DNA from: Candidatus Zixiibacteriota bacterium | Lineage (GTDB): Bacteria > Zixibacteria > MSB-5A5 > JAABVY01 | DNA length: 64,000 nucleotides | Reading direction: 5' to 3' | Assembly (NCBI GenBank): GCA_011056555.1 | Contig: DSEQ01000006.1 | Location: forward strand, 48,806-112,805 | Shown: one piece after another, positions 1 through 9,309 of the stretch | How the letters are laid out: each line of letters opens with the position of its first letter | Numbering within the stretch: the stretch's first letter is position 1 | Translations under genes and position numbers: made by a program | The notes under the pieces: generated by a model | Told to the model about the DNA's origin: nothing | Databases searched by the model: none | The model's input: the letters and a program-made list of their open reading frames with translations, nothing else

Positions 1-630
1 GATAAAGTCGGAGAATTTGAACAAGCTGTGGGAGTTGATTTTTCCGAACAAAATCTAAATCAGGCAAAAAATCAGTTCGATGATAATAGAATAATCTTCC
101 TGAAAATGAGAGCGGAAGAGCTTGATTTTGATGACAATCAATTTGACCTGGTTGCGATTGTGAATTCACTGCATCACCTCGATAATCCGCAAAAAAGCCT
201 GGAAGAGATGCACAGGGTGCTCAAACCGGGAGGGCTCCTGCTTGTGTCCGAGATGTATAATGACAATCAGAGCGAGCGGCAAAGGTCGCATGTTCTCCTG
301 CATCACTGGTGGGCGGATGTTGACCGGATATCCGGGATTCCGCATTATCATACATTTCCGCGTCAGCGAATTATCGATATGATAAGGAATTTGAATCTGG
401 CAGAAATACAAATCATGGAGTATGAAGAGGACAAGGACCTTTCCGGGGATAAGGAAACCATGTCATTCCTGATCGATGCAACCGATAATTATCTTTCCCG
501 AATTATGGGTAAACCCGAACATCGCAGTCTGTATCAAACCGGCCTTGAACTGAAAGAACGACTGGCAACGACAGGAATATCCTGGGCAAAAGGGATTGCA
601 ATCTGGGGGGAAAAAACCCTAACCCGATAA
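1..630 (+). CDS. Class I SAM-dependent methyltransferase, 5' end outside window
   Basis: The frame is open from the first base, so the N-terminus lies upstream; 209 residues remain. What is visible fits a Rossmann-fold methyltransferase of the Methyltransf_11/UbiE-like group: the acidic end of strand 2 in GVDFSEQNL (fragment residues 11-19), the strand-4 block FDLVAIVNSLHHLDNP and the strand-5 block LKPGGLLLVSEM. The glycine-rich SAM loop must lie in the missing part. It would act in the cytoplasm; the substrate cannot be read from sequence. About 200 bp without a gene separate it from the efflux genes, so a functional link to them is not supported. Confidence 0.8.
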   Translation, partial: DKVGEFEQAVGVDFSEQNLNQAKNQFDDNRIIFLKMRAEELDFDDNQFDLVAIVNSLHHLDNPQKSLEEMHRVLKPGGLLLVSEMYNDNQSERQRSHVLLHHWWADVDRISGIPHYHTFPRQRIIDMIRNLNLAEIQIMEYEEDKDLSGDKETMSFLIDATDNYLSRIMGKPEHRSLYQTGLELKERLATTGISWAKGIAIWGEKTLTR

Positions 631-838
631 TCCCGACCATGCGCCTGTGGATTAATCCCATGAAACTCAACACATTACAAGCACGATGCTGATTATCATC
701 CGATTTTGATATTTTACATTCCAAAAGTGATCTTAAATGAGAACTAATCAAAATAAAATATGTTATAGTGAATCAAATCAAGACATATTTCGTATTGCTT
801 TATTGTGTAGTATGGGAAATTATAAAGGAGTTATTCCG

Positions 839-1945
839 ATGGCAGATATAAGGAAATCACTTTGGCTTTTGGCATTTTTGATAACCGCGGGACTGTTCAC
901 CCCCGCCAATGCCCAGCAACCTACTCTGGTTGTCACCGATCAGGTGGTGCAAATGGAATTTCATGATCAGATCACGCTTGTGGGACGCACTCAGGCCTGG
1001 GTTGAGAGCCGGTTAGTATCGGAAGTTTCGGGCCGGGTGAAAGCTATCGATGCCGGGGAGGGAATCTGGATCAAAAGAGGGACACCGCTGGTTACAATCG
1101 ATGCCGATCAAACAAGATTTATACTCAATGCCAAACAGGCCGAGACCGAGCAGGCCAAACTTGAAGCCGAGCTGACGAAGAATGATCTAAAAAGGATGCA
1201 GGACCTGTACTCCAAGGATTTGATTTCGCAATCCGCTTACGACAGCGCGGCAACGTGGGCCAGTATAAAAGAGCAGCGTTACAACCAGCTCGAGTCGGAG
1301 CGAAAGAAACTCGAACTGGATCTCAAGAATAGCGTCATCAGGGCCATGTATGATGGTTACACGGGCCGAAAGCTGGTAGATGTTGGAGAGTGGGTCAATC
1401 CGGGCATGCCGGTATTTGAAATGGTCGATCTCTCCAGAGTCAAGGTCACGGTTGACCTCCCCGAAAGACATTTCGGCCGGGTATCAACCGGAAGCCATGC
1501 AACGATAGTAGCCTCAGGCAATGGCGGTGAACAACTATCGGGAACGGTTACAGGAATTGCTCCGCGGGCCTCGGAGGAAACACATACATTTCCCGTGATA
1601 ATCGAAGTCTCCAACGAAGATATGAACCTTGGGGGTGGGATGCTGGTCAGGGCGACTCTTTCAATGGACCAGACCTTCAGTAGCCTGGCTGTTTCCAAGG
1701 ATGCGATAATAAGGCAGGGAGACCAGACTCTTGTCTATACAGTCGCGGACGGCAAGGCTGTGCCGATTCCGGTTGTAACCAAATCAAGCGATGGCAAGAT
1801 GATCGCTGTAGAGGGTGAGGGTCTTTCGGAGGGCATGCCTGTGGTGGTGCGGGGCAACGAAAGGATTTTTCCGGGGAGTCCGGTTACCACAGGGCAGGCA
1901 CAGCAATCGACTGCAAACATGGGCCAGGTGAGCCAGAAAGATTAA
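839..1945 (+). CDS. RND efflux periplasmic adaptor (membrane fusion protein)
   Basis: Bridges an inner-membrane RND pump to an outer-membrane channel. The frame opens at 737, but the ATG at 839 is preceded by AAGGAG at 825-830 and gives a clean signal peptide (LLAFLITAGLFTPANAQ), so I start there (368 residues). Order of domains: first lipoyl half (around SEVSGRVKAIDAGEGIWIKRG), a helical hairpin rich in Glu/Lys/Gln/Ala (about residues 90-150), the second lipoyl half (YDGYTGRKLVDVGEWVNPG), then the beta-barrel and membrane-proximal domains. This is the HlyD_D23/AcrA-like plan and usual length. The pump gene follows after 36 bp. No outer-membrane TolC partner or TetR-type regulator lies nearby. 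Confidence 0.9.
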   Translation: MADIRKSLWLLAFLITAGLFTPANAQQPTLVVTDQVVQMEFHDQITLVGRTQAWVESRLVSEVSGRVKAIDAGEGIWIKRGTPLVTIDADQTRFILNAKQAETEQAKLEAELTKNDLKRMQDLYSKDLISQSAYDSAATWASIKEQRYNQLESERKKLELDLKNSVIRAMYDGYTGRKLVDVGEWVNPGMPVFEMVDLSRVKVTVDLPERHFGRVSTGSHATIVASGNGGEQLSGTVTGIAPRASEETHTFPVIIEVSNEDMNLGGGMLVRATLSMDQTFSSLAVSKDAIIRQGDQTLVYTVADGKAVPIPVVTKSSDGKMIAVEGEGLSEGMPVVVRGNERIFPGSPVTTGQAQQSTANMGQVSQKD

Positions 1946-1981
1946 TTCTACTGCAAGGAAAACTAATTAAGGGATAACAAA

Positions 1982-4900
1982 GTGAGCTTAATAAAATCCT
2001 CGATAAAATATCCGGTCACCGTTGTAGTGGCCGTATTGATCATAACCATCTCCGGATTTCTGGCTTTAAAGCAGGTGCCGATCCAGCTTACGCCAGAAGT
2101 ACAGCAGCCTATTATCACTGTCAGCACCACCTGGGTTGGAGCTTCTCCCGAAGAAATTGAGAGAGAAATTATCGAGGAGCAGGAGGAATACCTTAAATCT
2201 GTCGAGGGCGTGGAGGAAATGCGTTCTGAATCACAGGATGGCAGAGGGACAATTACACTCGAATTTCCGGTCGGCACCGATCTCACCGGCGCAGTAGTGA
2301 GAGTGACCAACAAGCTCAACGAGGTACCCTCCTACCCCCAAAACGCGGAACGTCCGGTAGTAAGATCATCCGGTGAAACTGAGGGCGCGATAGCCTGGTT
2401 CATTGTGCGCGCGCTCGATTCGAATTTATATATACCGCACCAGGAACGCCTCATCGAAGATATTGTCAAACCTCGACTGGAACGTGTCGAGGGTGTTGCC
2501 TCGATCAATATCTACGGCGGCCTGGAGCAGGAACTGCATGTCGTCTTCGATCCCGATCTGCTGGCTTCTTCCGGAATAACGGTGGATATGCTGGCCAATG
2601 CTTTACGGGCGGAAAACCGCGACATTTCAGCCGGTGACTTCGGCGAAGGCAAAAGAAAATATGTGGTGCGCACAACCTCCCGCTTTGAATCGATCGAGGA
2701 TGTCGAAGAGACCGTGGTTGCGGTCCAGAATGGCGTGCCCATCCGGGTTCGCGACGTGGCCGAGGTCAGCCTAGATTTCGAAAAGCCCATAGCTATGGTG
2801 CGCAATCTGGGCAGTCCGGCAATAGCCTTCAATGCGCAGCGCCAGGTTGGAGCCAATGTCCTGGAGGTGCTGGATGACCTCTTGAAACAGGTCGATATCC
2901 TCAACCGCGAGGTTATGAACCCGCGTGGCATGAATATCGTTAACGCCTATAATGAAACCACCTACATAAATTCAGCCATTGATCTGGTATTCTCGAATAT
3001 TTATCTGGGCGGCTTTCTGGCAATTCTGGTGCTGTTCATATTCCTGAGATCGGCTTCGGCCATAGCGGTGATTGCGCTTTCGATTCCGATCTCGATAATT
3101 AGCACATTCCTCGCAATGTCTCTGTTCGGGCGGACCATCAATGTCATTTCGCTTGCCGGTATGGCTTTCGCGGTGGGAATGGTGGTGGACAGCTCCATTG
3201 TGGTACTCGAGAATATTTACCGTCATATGCAGATGGGCAAGTCCAAATGGCAGGCTGCTGCTGACGGCGCGCGCGAAGTCTGGGGTGCCTTGCTGGCCTC
3301 AACTGTAACGACCATCGCCGTATTTCTTCCAATCATGTTTGTTGAAGAACAGGCCGGGCAGCTGTTCCAGGATATCGCTATTGCAATATCAAGCGCAATC
3401 GTAATCTCACTTCTTGTTTCGATTACCGTGATACCGACATTATCCTCCCGTGCACTTAAGGTCTCAAGCAAATTACAAGGTTCCGATCAGCATAAATCAC
3501 TGCTGGGCAGGTTTGCCGCCCGCGTGGCCGCATTCGTGGATTTTATCAACGCCAGGGGCGCCCGCAGGCTGGGTACAATTATCGGGATTGTAGTGTTTGC
3601 AATGTTCTTTACCTGGCTGTTATTGCCCGACGCGGAATATCTCCCTAACGGCAACCGGAATCTGGTATTTGCATTCATGCTCCCTCCCCCCGGATACAAC
3701 ATTGATGAAATGGTCAGGGCGGGGCAGACAATCGAATCCCAGATCAAGCCGCTCTGGGAGGCAGAGGGCGAAGAGGCAGAAGAAATGCCGGGCGGCGGCA
3801 TAGAAAATTTCTTCTTTGTGGCCTTTTCGGGACAAGCATTTTTCGGCATGGCCTCGCGCGATCATGAGCGCGCCTCGGAGCTGGTCCAGGTGGCCAACAA
3901 GGCGATATTCTCGATCCCGGGATCGATCGGTTTTGCCAGCCAGACTTCATTGTTTGGGCGCGGCTTTGCCGGTACAAGATCGGTGCGGATTGATGTGACC
4001 GGCCCTGAATTGGGTAAAGTGCTGCAAATTGCGGGCCAGGTATTCGGCCAGGTGGGACAGATCCTGCCCGGTTCGAATTCCCGTCCAATTCCCGGGCTCG
4101 ACCTGGGAAATCCCGAAGTCAGAGTTATTCCTGACCGGGTGCGAGCGGCGGATGTCAATCTTACCGCCAGCCAGATCGGACTGGCTGTTAATGCTCTGGT
4201 TGACGGCGCAATCGTAAGCGATTATTACCATAACGGTAAAGAGCTTGATCTGATTATCAAGGGCCGTGAGAACTGGACCCGTCATACGCAGGATATATCT
4301 CAGTTGCCCCTTGCCACCAACAGTGGAAAACTGGTTACGGTCGGGGATGTGGCCGATGTCGTCATGCGCCAGGGCCCGGTGCAGATCAATCATGTCGAAA
4401 GGCAGCGGACAGTTTCAATCGAAACCGTACTGCCCGATGAGATCCCGCTTGAAAAAGCTATGGTCATGCTTGAAAATGACATCATCAGTCACCTGAGAAG
4501 TCAGGGCCAGGTTGGCGGCCTTTACGACATAAATCTCTCGGGAACCGCAGATGATCTAAGTAAATTGCGTGCAGAATTGACAACAGATTTTCACCTGGCG
4601 ATCATTCTGACATATCTGCTTCTATCCGCGCTTTTCCAGTCATTCACATACCCACTGGTGATATTATTGACCGTGCCCCTGGCTACATTCGGCGGGGTAC
4701 TGGGATTGAATGTTGTCCAGTTATTCGACAGTTCACAACAGTTCGATATACTCACAATGCTTGGTTTTGTGATCCTGGTTGGAACGGTGATCAACAACTC
4801 CATCCTGATCGTATATTATGCTCTTCAATTGATGCGAGAGGGCTGGGATGCCCGTTCGGCCGTCAAGGAATCTGTTCGGGTGCGCGTACGTCCCATCTTT

Positions 4901-5176
4901 ATGTCAACCGGAACATCGACTCTCGCTATGCTGCCGCTTATCATAATGCCGGGCGCCGGATCGGAGCTTTATCGCGGTCTCGGCTCGGTGGTTGTGGGCG
5001 GTCTGGCGGTATCCACCGTAACCACCCTGATATTGACTCCGCTGGTATTTTCGTATGCCATTGAGCTGACAGTCCGGATCAAGGGTTTTCTGGGAATGAA
5101 GAGAAAAGCGGTCAGTACAGCGCCGGCAGTGGACAGTCCCGGCAGCACAACAGCGGCGGTTGAAAGAGATTCCTGA
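1982..5176 (+). CDS. RND superfamily efflux pump permease
   Basis: A 1064-residue inner-membrane proton-driven exporter of the AcrB/MdtB (HAE) type, in operon with the adaptor upstream. The start is GTG at 1982 with a purine-rich AAGGGA about 8 bases before it, giving MSLIKSSIKYPVTVVV. Features seen: TM1 at the N-terminus, porter domains, a TM2-TM6 block including GMVVDSSIVVLEN in TM4 (D403, the position of an AcrB proton-relay Asp; the second Asp of AcrB is Ser here), a second large periplasmic loop, and TM10 with GTVINNSILIVYYA. The AcrB relay lysine in TM10 is Asn here (N938), a variant I know from many FCB-type HAE pumps. Substrate unknown; multidrug or lipid-like compounds are plausible. 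Confidence 0.92.
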   Translation: MSLIKSSIKYPVTVVVAVLIITISGFLALKQVPIQLTPEVQQPIITVSTTWVGASPEEIEREIIEEQEEYLKSVEGVEEMRSESQDGRGTITLEFPVGTDLTGAVVRVTNKLNEVPSYPQNAERPVVRSSGETEGAIAWFIVRALDSNLYIPHQERLIEDIVKPRLERVEGVASINIYGGLEQELHVVFDPDLLASSGITVDMLANALRAENRDISAGDFGEGKRKYVVRTTSRFESIEDVEETVVAVQNGVPIRVRDVAEVSLDFEKPIAMVRNLGSPAIAFNAQRQVGANVLEVLDDLLKQVDILNREVMNPRGMNIVNAYNETTYINSAIDLVFSNIYLGGFLAILVLFIFLRSASAIAVIALSIPISIISTFLAMSLFGRTINVISLAGMAFAVGMVVDSSIVVLENIYRHMQMGKSKWQAAADGAREVWGALLASTVTTIAVFLPIMFVEEQAGQLFQDIAIAISSAIVISLLVSITVIPTLSSRALKVSSKLQGSDQHKSLLGRFAARVAAFVDFINARGARRLGTIIGIVVFAMFFTWLLLPDAEYLPNGNRNLVFAFMLPPPGYNIDEMVRAGQTIESQIKPLWEAEGEEAEEMPGGGIENFFFVAFSGQAFFGMASRDHERASELVQVANKAIFSIPGSIGFASQTSLFGRGFAGTRSVRIDVTGPELGKVLQIAGQVFGQVGQILPGSNSRPIPGLDLGNPEVRVIPDRVRAADVNLTASQIGLAVNALVDGAIVSDYYHNGKELDLIIKGRENWTRHTQDISQLPLATNSGKLVTVGDVADVVMRQGPVQINHVERQRTVSIETVLPDEIPLEKAMVMLENDIISHLRSQGQVGGLYDINLSGTADDLSKLRAELTTDFHLAIILTYLLLSALFQSFTYPLVILLTVPLATFGGVLGLNVVQLFDSSQQFDILTMLGFVILVGTVINNSILIVYYALQLMREGWDARSAVKESVRVRVRPIFMSTGTSTLAMLPLIIMPGAGSELYRGLGSVVVGGLAVSTVTTLILTPLVFSYAIELTVRIKGFLGMKRKAVSTAPAVDSPGSTTAAVERDS

Positions 5177-5306
5177 ATCTGATTTGACGATCTGATTATC
5201 GAATAATTTTTTCGTTTTTTTTAAACAGAAGTCCTGTATCCGCGTTATACATTAAGCTACAGACAACAGGCTATTCCAACATCTTTAACTTTATCGGATC
5301 CATTGA

Positions 5307-5450
5307 CTCTTGAGAGCAGGCTTTCACACGATTTAATGGGATGCGAAGGCTCTTCCATCAGGCGTTTACTTCTATCAGATTAAAACCAAACATGCTATCG
5401 AAAGCAGAAAGATGCTTCTATTGAAACAGGAATTCATTTCAAAGATTTGA
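5307..5450 (+). pseudogene. Decayed FlgD/T9SS-type C-terminal sorting domain remnant
   Basis: One frame reads LLRAGFHTI, then an in-frame TAA (5334-5336), then WDAKALPSGVYFYQIKT and finally ESRKMLLLK before a TGA at 5448-5450. This matches the end of the FlgD-Ig-like/type A sorting domains found in FCB bacteria (AG-HTV-NWDG-..-SGVYFYRI-..-KKMVLLK), with the stop sitting exactly where Asn is expected and the usual xxxGxxV segment shortened. Another in-frame stop (TGA at 5304-5306) lies just upstream, and nothing coding continues beyond it. I read it as the 3' end of a lost secreted-protein gene. Confidence 0.6.
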
Positions 5451-5454
5451 ATCA

Positions 5455-6288
5455 CTATCTGATATACCAATCCACGCCCTTTCTCTCGGGAGGCTGTTTA
5501 AATGTTACCTCAGGATATCCAAGGGGCGTTATAGTAGCAATATAATGATCCTGCGGAATCTTGAGCATCTGCTTCACATCCTCCCTGTCCATGGCCGCAA
5601 TCCAGACAGTCCCCAGTCCATGGAACCAGGCGCTCAGCATAAAATGATAAGCCCCTATGCAGGCATCCTGGATATGGCGCTTGGTAATTTCCGAGTCAGA
5701 ACAAATAGCAATTGCCACGGAAGCATTTGCAATCGGAGCGCTCGAGCTGCCCCGCAGTTCTGAGAGCTTTTGAAGCATTTCAGGGTCCCGGATAATCTTG
5801 AAATAAAATCCCTGGGTATTGCGGGAGGTCGGGGCGAAACGGGTCATATCCACAACCAACCTGATCATTTGATCGGAAACATCCTGATCCAGAAACTTGC
5901 GCATGCTTCTGCGTGTAAGCAAAAGATCATCCCCGGCGAGATAACCTTTCAGCGTATGATTGAAGTACTGAAATTCAACATCGCGCCCCTCCGGATCCTT
6001 GGCATAAAAATGGTAAATATTATATTTCTCATTCATCCTGGGAGCTTCCCTGGCAATATCCTGGAGTCCGCTATACATATTATCAACCTGGCCTTTGGAA
6101 GGATAAAAAAATGTCAGAACGCCGTTGGTTTCAGCCGAATCCCCCCTGCAAAAACCGAAGAGAAAATTGCCGTGACGGAATATCCTGCAATCCGGCTGTT
6201 CCAGCCAGAGCTGGCATCCAACGCTGTTCAGGTAGAATCCGGTTACACCATTCAAATCGGCAGTTTTCAAAAATAATATCCCGCTCAT
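5455..6288 (-). CDS. VOC (glyoxalase-fold) domain fused to nitroreductase
   Basis: A 277-residue cytoplasmic protein with two enzyme folds. I start at the ATG at 6288 (MSGILFLKT) because AAAGGAGG lies just before it; an upstream in-frame ATG at 6366 lacks such a site. Residues about 1-118 look like a vicinal-oxygen-chelate half (FLKTADLNGVTGFYLNSVG at the start, YHFYAKDPEGRDVEFQYF at the end). Residues about 125-277 are a nitroreductase: RRSMRKFLDQDVSD, then RFAPTSRNTQGFYFKI for FMN contacts, and a C-terminal ITPLGYPE-like block. The nitroreductase part would bind FMN and reduce quinone-like or nitro compounds; the VOC part may bind a metal or simply the substrate. Divergent from the subtilase gene. 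Confidence 0.8.
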   Translation of the reverse strand: MSGILFLKTADLNGVTGFYLNSVGCQLWLEQPDCRIFRHGNFLFGFCRGDSAETNGVLTFFYPSKGQVDNMYSGLQDIAREAPRMNEKYNIYHFYAKDPEGRDVEFQYFNHTLKGYLAGDDLLLTRRSMRKFLDQDVSDQMIRLVVDMTRFAPTSRNTQGFYFKIIRDPEMLQKLSELRGSSSAPIANASVAIAICSDSEITKRHIQDACIGAYHFMLSAWFHGLGTVWIAAMDREDVKQMLKIPQDHYIATITPLGYPEVTFKQPPERKGVDWYIR

Positions 6289-6551
6289 CCTTCCTCCTTT
6301 CGGCATAATCTTAACTGGGTAGTAATTATAAGGCCGCATCGGGGCATCATCAAGATTAATATGCAAATCTCATACTGCAAATATTCGGATCCCGAGTTAT
6401 CCTCGGAAACATTGAATTCAGATCAGTCGACAATAATTGTACCCGTTGAAAAATACTCTCGGATTTAATTCGGGAGTTCGCATACAAGATCCGCTACAGC
6501 AATCAGAATCAGTTCTTTTCTCGAAAATTGCTGTGCGCAGCCGTAAAGAGG

Positions 6552-6579
6552 TTGACAGCCTATATCGATGACTTATATT
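6552..6579 (+). promoter_or_regulatory. Sigma-70-like promoter of the subtilase gene
   Basis: TTGACA at 6552-6557 and TATATT at 6574-6579 with a 16-bp spacer, ending about 37 bp before the ATG at 6617. Direct sequence match only. Confidence 0.55.
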
Positions 6580-6616
6580 GGACTGAGGAAACCCTTTCTT
6601 ACCGAGAGATTCTGAC

Positions 6617-9304
6617 ATGAAAGTAAACCCATACAGGACAATATATTTGGCGGCATTAGGGGCTGGCCTGGTTATGCTGTTGACAATTTCTTTCGTTTTT
6701 GGAAAATCCGTTGATGATCAAAAAGTTAGCGGGAAAATCGAAGTCGACAGAGTGATCGTCAAATTCCTCGACGAATATCATGTGAGATATCTCCACGGCC
6801 GCCTTGCGTCACCGTCCGTCGACCTCAGCCCAATTGAAAATACCGTACAAGTTGAAAGTGGAAAATCGATCAAGCCGCTATTCATACGGGATCAGGCCGA
6901 AATCGATAGCGAGAGGTTAGAGCTTGAATCGGAAAAGGGTCTTTCGCTCCCCGATTTGAATTCTTATTATCAGGTGGAATTAACTGATTATGAGGCGGCG
7001 CGGGAGCTGGTCGGGGAACTTGAAAACAATCCCTTAATAGAAAAAGCATATATCCGTCCCAGATCCTATCCCGCTGAGGATATTCCTCCCACCACGCCTG
7101 ACTTCATGTCCGAACAGGGTTACCTTTTTTCGGCACCGGATGGAGTAGGGGCTGACTATGCCTGGACTGTTCCGGGAGGAAAGGGCGAGAATGTACAAGT
7201 AATCGACATCGAAGGAAACTGGAACTTCGACCACGAGGACTTCGGCGAGAATATAGATACGCTTTTGTTTGGTCTGCCGGTCAATGCACCTGGATGGGCT
7301 TCCCACGGCTCCTGTGTCATCGGCATAATAGGGGCTGATTCCAATGCCTATGGCATCACAGGTATCGCTCACAAAGCGGAAATCTCAACTGTATCGGTGG
7401 GCGCAGTCGGGATCGCAACGGCCGTTGATTTCGCCGGCTCATATCTATCGCCGGGCGATGTCATCCTGATTGAACTCAATACTCCCGGGCCCCGATATGA
7501 TTTCGAGTACCGTCCCGACCAGGCCGGCTATGTGCCCGAAGAATATTTCGATGAGACATTCGACGCTGTGCAATTGGCCTCGGCCGAGGGCATAATTGTG
7601 GTCGCAGTTGCCGGCAACGGCGCCGAGAATCTTGACGATCCGATCTATGAAAATAAATTCAACGCCTCATTCCGCAATTCCCGCGCCATTATTGCCGGAG
7701 CCGGAGCCCCGCCCTCCGGCAATTGGGGACAGGACCGTTCGCGATTATACTTCTCCAATTACGGCTCGAGGGTCGATCTTCAGGGCTGGGGAAAAGAGGT
7801 GGCCGCCTCAGGATACGGAGTACTTTTTAATGGCGACGGGGATTACCGGCAACACTACACACATAAATTCAGCGGCACCTCGGCTGCCGCCGCTATCGTA
7901 ACCGGGGTGGTTGCTTCGCTGCAATCCGCATACATACAGGCGTTCGGAGAACCGATGAACGTGGAGGATCTGGTAAACCTGCTTGACTTAAGCGGAACAT
8001 TGCAGCCCAACCCGACAGAAAATATCGGCCCCCGTCCCGATCTGGAGCTGGCCCTGCAGTCGATGCAGGCTCCCGGCCATGTTGCCGTCAGTCCGCGTTT
8101 TGTCGAGTACACGATCACAGACGGCGGAACGGGCCAGACCAGCATCTTCCTGCTCAATAACTATTCCGACCGGGCGATCAGCTACAATCTTACCTTCGAT
8201 GATACGATTGAGGGCTGGACGACCGGAGGATGGCTGGACGTAAGCCCGCAATCAGGATCAGTAGCAGCTCTCGGGGGCGAAATGATCCACTTCTATTTCG
8301 ACGGAACAATCATCCCCGGAAGTGTTATGCCTTATAAAGCCATAGCTGAAATTGAACTCAACCTGAATCCGGGAATGGACACTATCCTGGTGCCGATATT
8401 TTTCAATCTGGAATGTAACGATACCAGTTATTATGTCTATGACTCTGACGAAGGTGTGATTTCCTTTGAATGGATAGACATAACCGGCGTCGGCACTATG
8501 ATACTCGAATCGGAATATTATAATCCGGAGGTTTCCGGTATTGCCCTGGATGACGGCACCGCAGGACCATATCAGCTTGGCTTCAGCATAAACTTCTATA
8601 ACAACTACTTCAATAACATCAATATCTGCACCAACGGAGGAGTCTCATTCGTAGAAGAGAACCTGACCATAAACGGCTATTTTGATGATATTTACTTCCC
8701 CTCTCCCGGATTTGATGCTTTTCTCTCACCCTTTTGGAACGATCTGACCCTGGATCAAAGCTATCACGGCAACGGCGCCATATACTATTATCAGTCCCCT
8801 TCCAACGATACGTTCATAGTGTCTTACGAGCGAGTCGGCAACCTGGTGGAAGCAGGAGACACCACTATAACGTTCCAGATAATTCTTACCGCCAATGGAT
8901 ATATTCGTTTTCAATATAAGGATATCGGTATCGGCGGGGCGGCTACCACCTCGCTGGTGGGCTTTTCCCTCGATCAGGATTGCAGTTACCAGAAGTTTTT
9001 TGACCGTTATCAGTCAATTCAGAATATGCCCCATGATTCATTTGCGGTCGAATTCATGCCCAATTACGATTTCACATATTTGATCGGGGACACAAACAAT
9101 GACGGCTCCATTAACATCAGCGATGCCGTCCACATAGTCAACTTTGTCTTCATTTCAGGACCTCCCCCGCTTCCCTACGAATCGGGAGATACCAACTGCG
9201 ATGGCTATGTCAATGTCAGCGATGCAGTCTGGATAATAAATTATGTCTTTGTAAACGGCAATGCCCCGGGGGATACTGACGGTGACGGCGGGGAGGACTG
9301 CTGA
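6617..9304 (+). CDS. Secreted subtilisin-like (S8) serine peptidase with dockerin tail
   Basis: An 895-residue exported protease. The N-terminus has a signal/anchor helix (about residues 9-28), followed by an inhibitor-like propeptide. The S8 catalytic core spans roughly 165-480: Asp in VIDIEGNW (D197; DIE rather than the usual DTG/DSG), His in ASHGSCV (H230), the oxyanion Asn in AVAGNGAEN (N334) and Ser in FSGTSAAAA (S422). A beta-rich stretch follows, and from about residue 823 a pair of Ca-binding dockerin-like repeats (GDTNNDGSINISDAV and GDTNCDGYVNVSDAV). The tail probably anchors or assembles the enzyme outside the cell. The same tail recurs in three other genes here. Convergent with the MBL gene, 5 bp apart. 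Confidence 0.92.
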   Translation: MKVNPYRTIYLAALGAGLVMLLTISFVFGKSVDDQKVSGKIEVDRVIVKFLDEYHVRYLHGRLASPSVDLSPIENTVQVESGKSIKPLFIRDQAEIDSERLELESEKGLSLPDLNSYYQVELTDYEAARELVGELENNPLIEKAYIRPRSYPAEDIPPTTPDFMSEQGYLFSAPDGVGADYAWTVPGGKGENVQVIDIEGNWNFDHEDFGENIDTLLFGLPVNAPGWASHGSCVIGIIGADSNAYGITGIAHKAEISTVSVGAVGIATAVDFAGSYLSPGDVILIELNTPGPRYDFEYRPDQAGYVPEEYFDETFDAVQLASAEGIIVVAVAGNGAENLDDPIYENKFNASFRNSRAIIAGAGAPPSGNWGQDRSRLYFSNYGSRVDLQGWGKEVAASGYGVLFNGDGDYRQHYTHKFSGTSAAAAIVTGVVASLQSAYIQAFGEPMNVEDLVNLLDLSGTLQPNPTENIGPRPDLELALQSMQAPGHVAVSPRFVEYTITDGGTGQTSIFLLNNYSDRAISYNLTFDDTIEGWTTGGWLDVSPQSGSVAALGGEMIHFYFDGTIIPGSVMPYKAIAEIELNLNPGMDTILVPIFFNLECNDTSYYVYDSDEGVISFEWIDITGVGTMILESEYYNPEVSGIALDDGTAGPYQLGFSINFYNNYFNNINICTNGGVSFVEENLTINGYFDDIYFPSPGFDAFLSPFWNDLTLDQSYHGNGAIYYYQSPSNDTFIVSYERVGNLVEAGDTTITFQIILTANGYIRFQYKDIGIGGAATTSLVGFSLDQDCSYQKFFDRYQSIQNMPHDSFAVEFMPNYDFTYLIGDTNNDGSINISDAVHIVNFVFISGPPPLPYESGDTNCDGYVNVSDAVWIINYVFVNGNAPGDTDGDGGEDC

Positions 9305-9309
9305 CAGGT

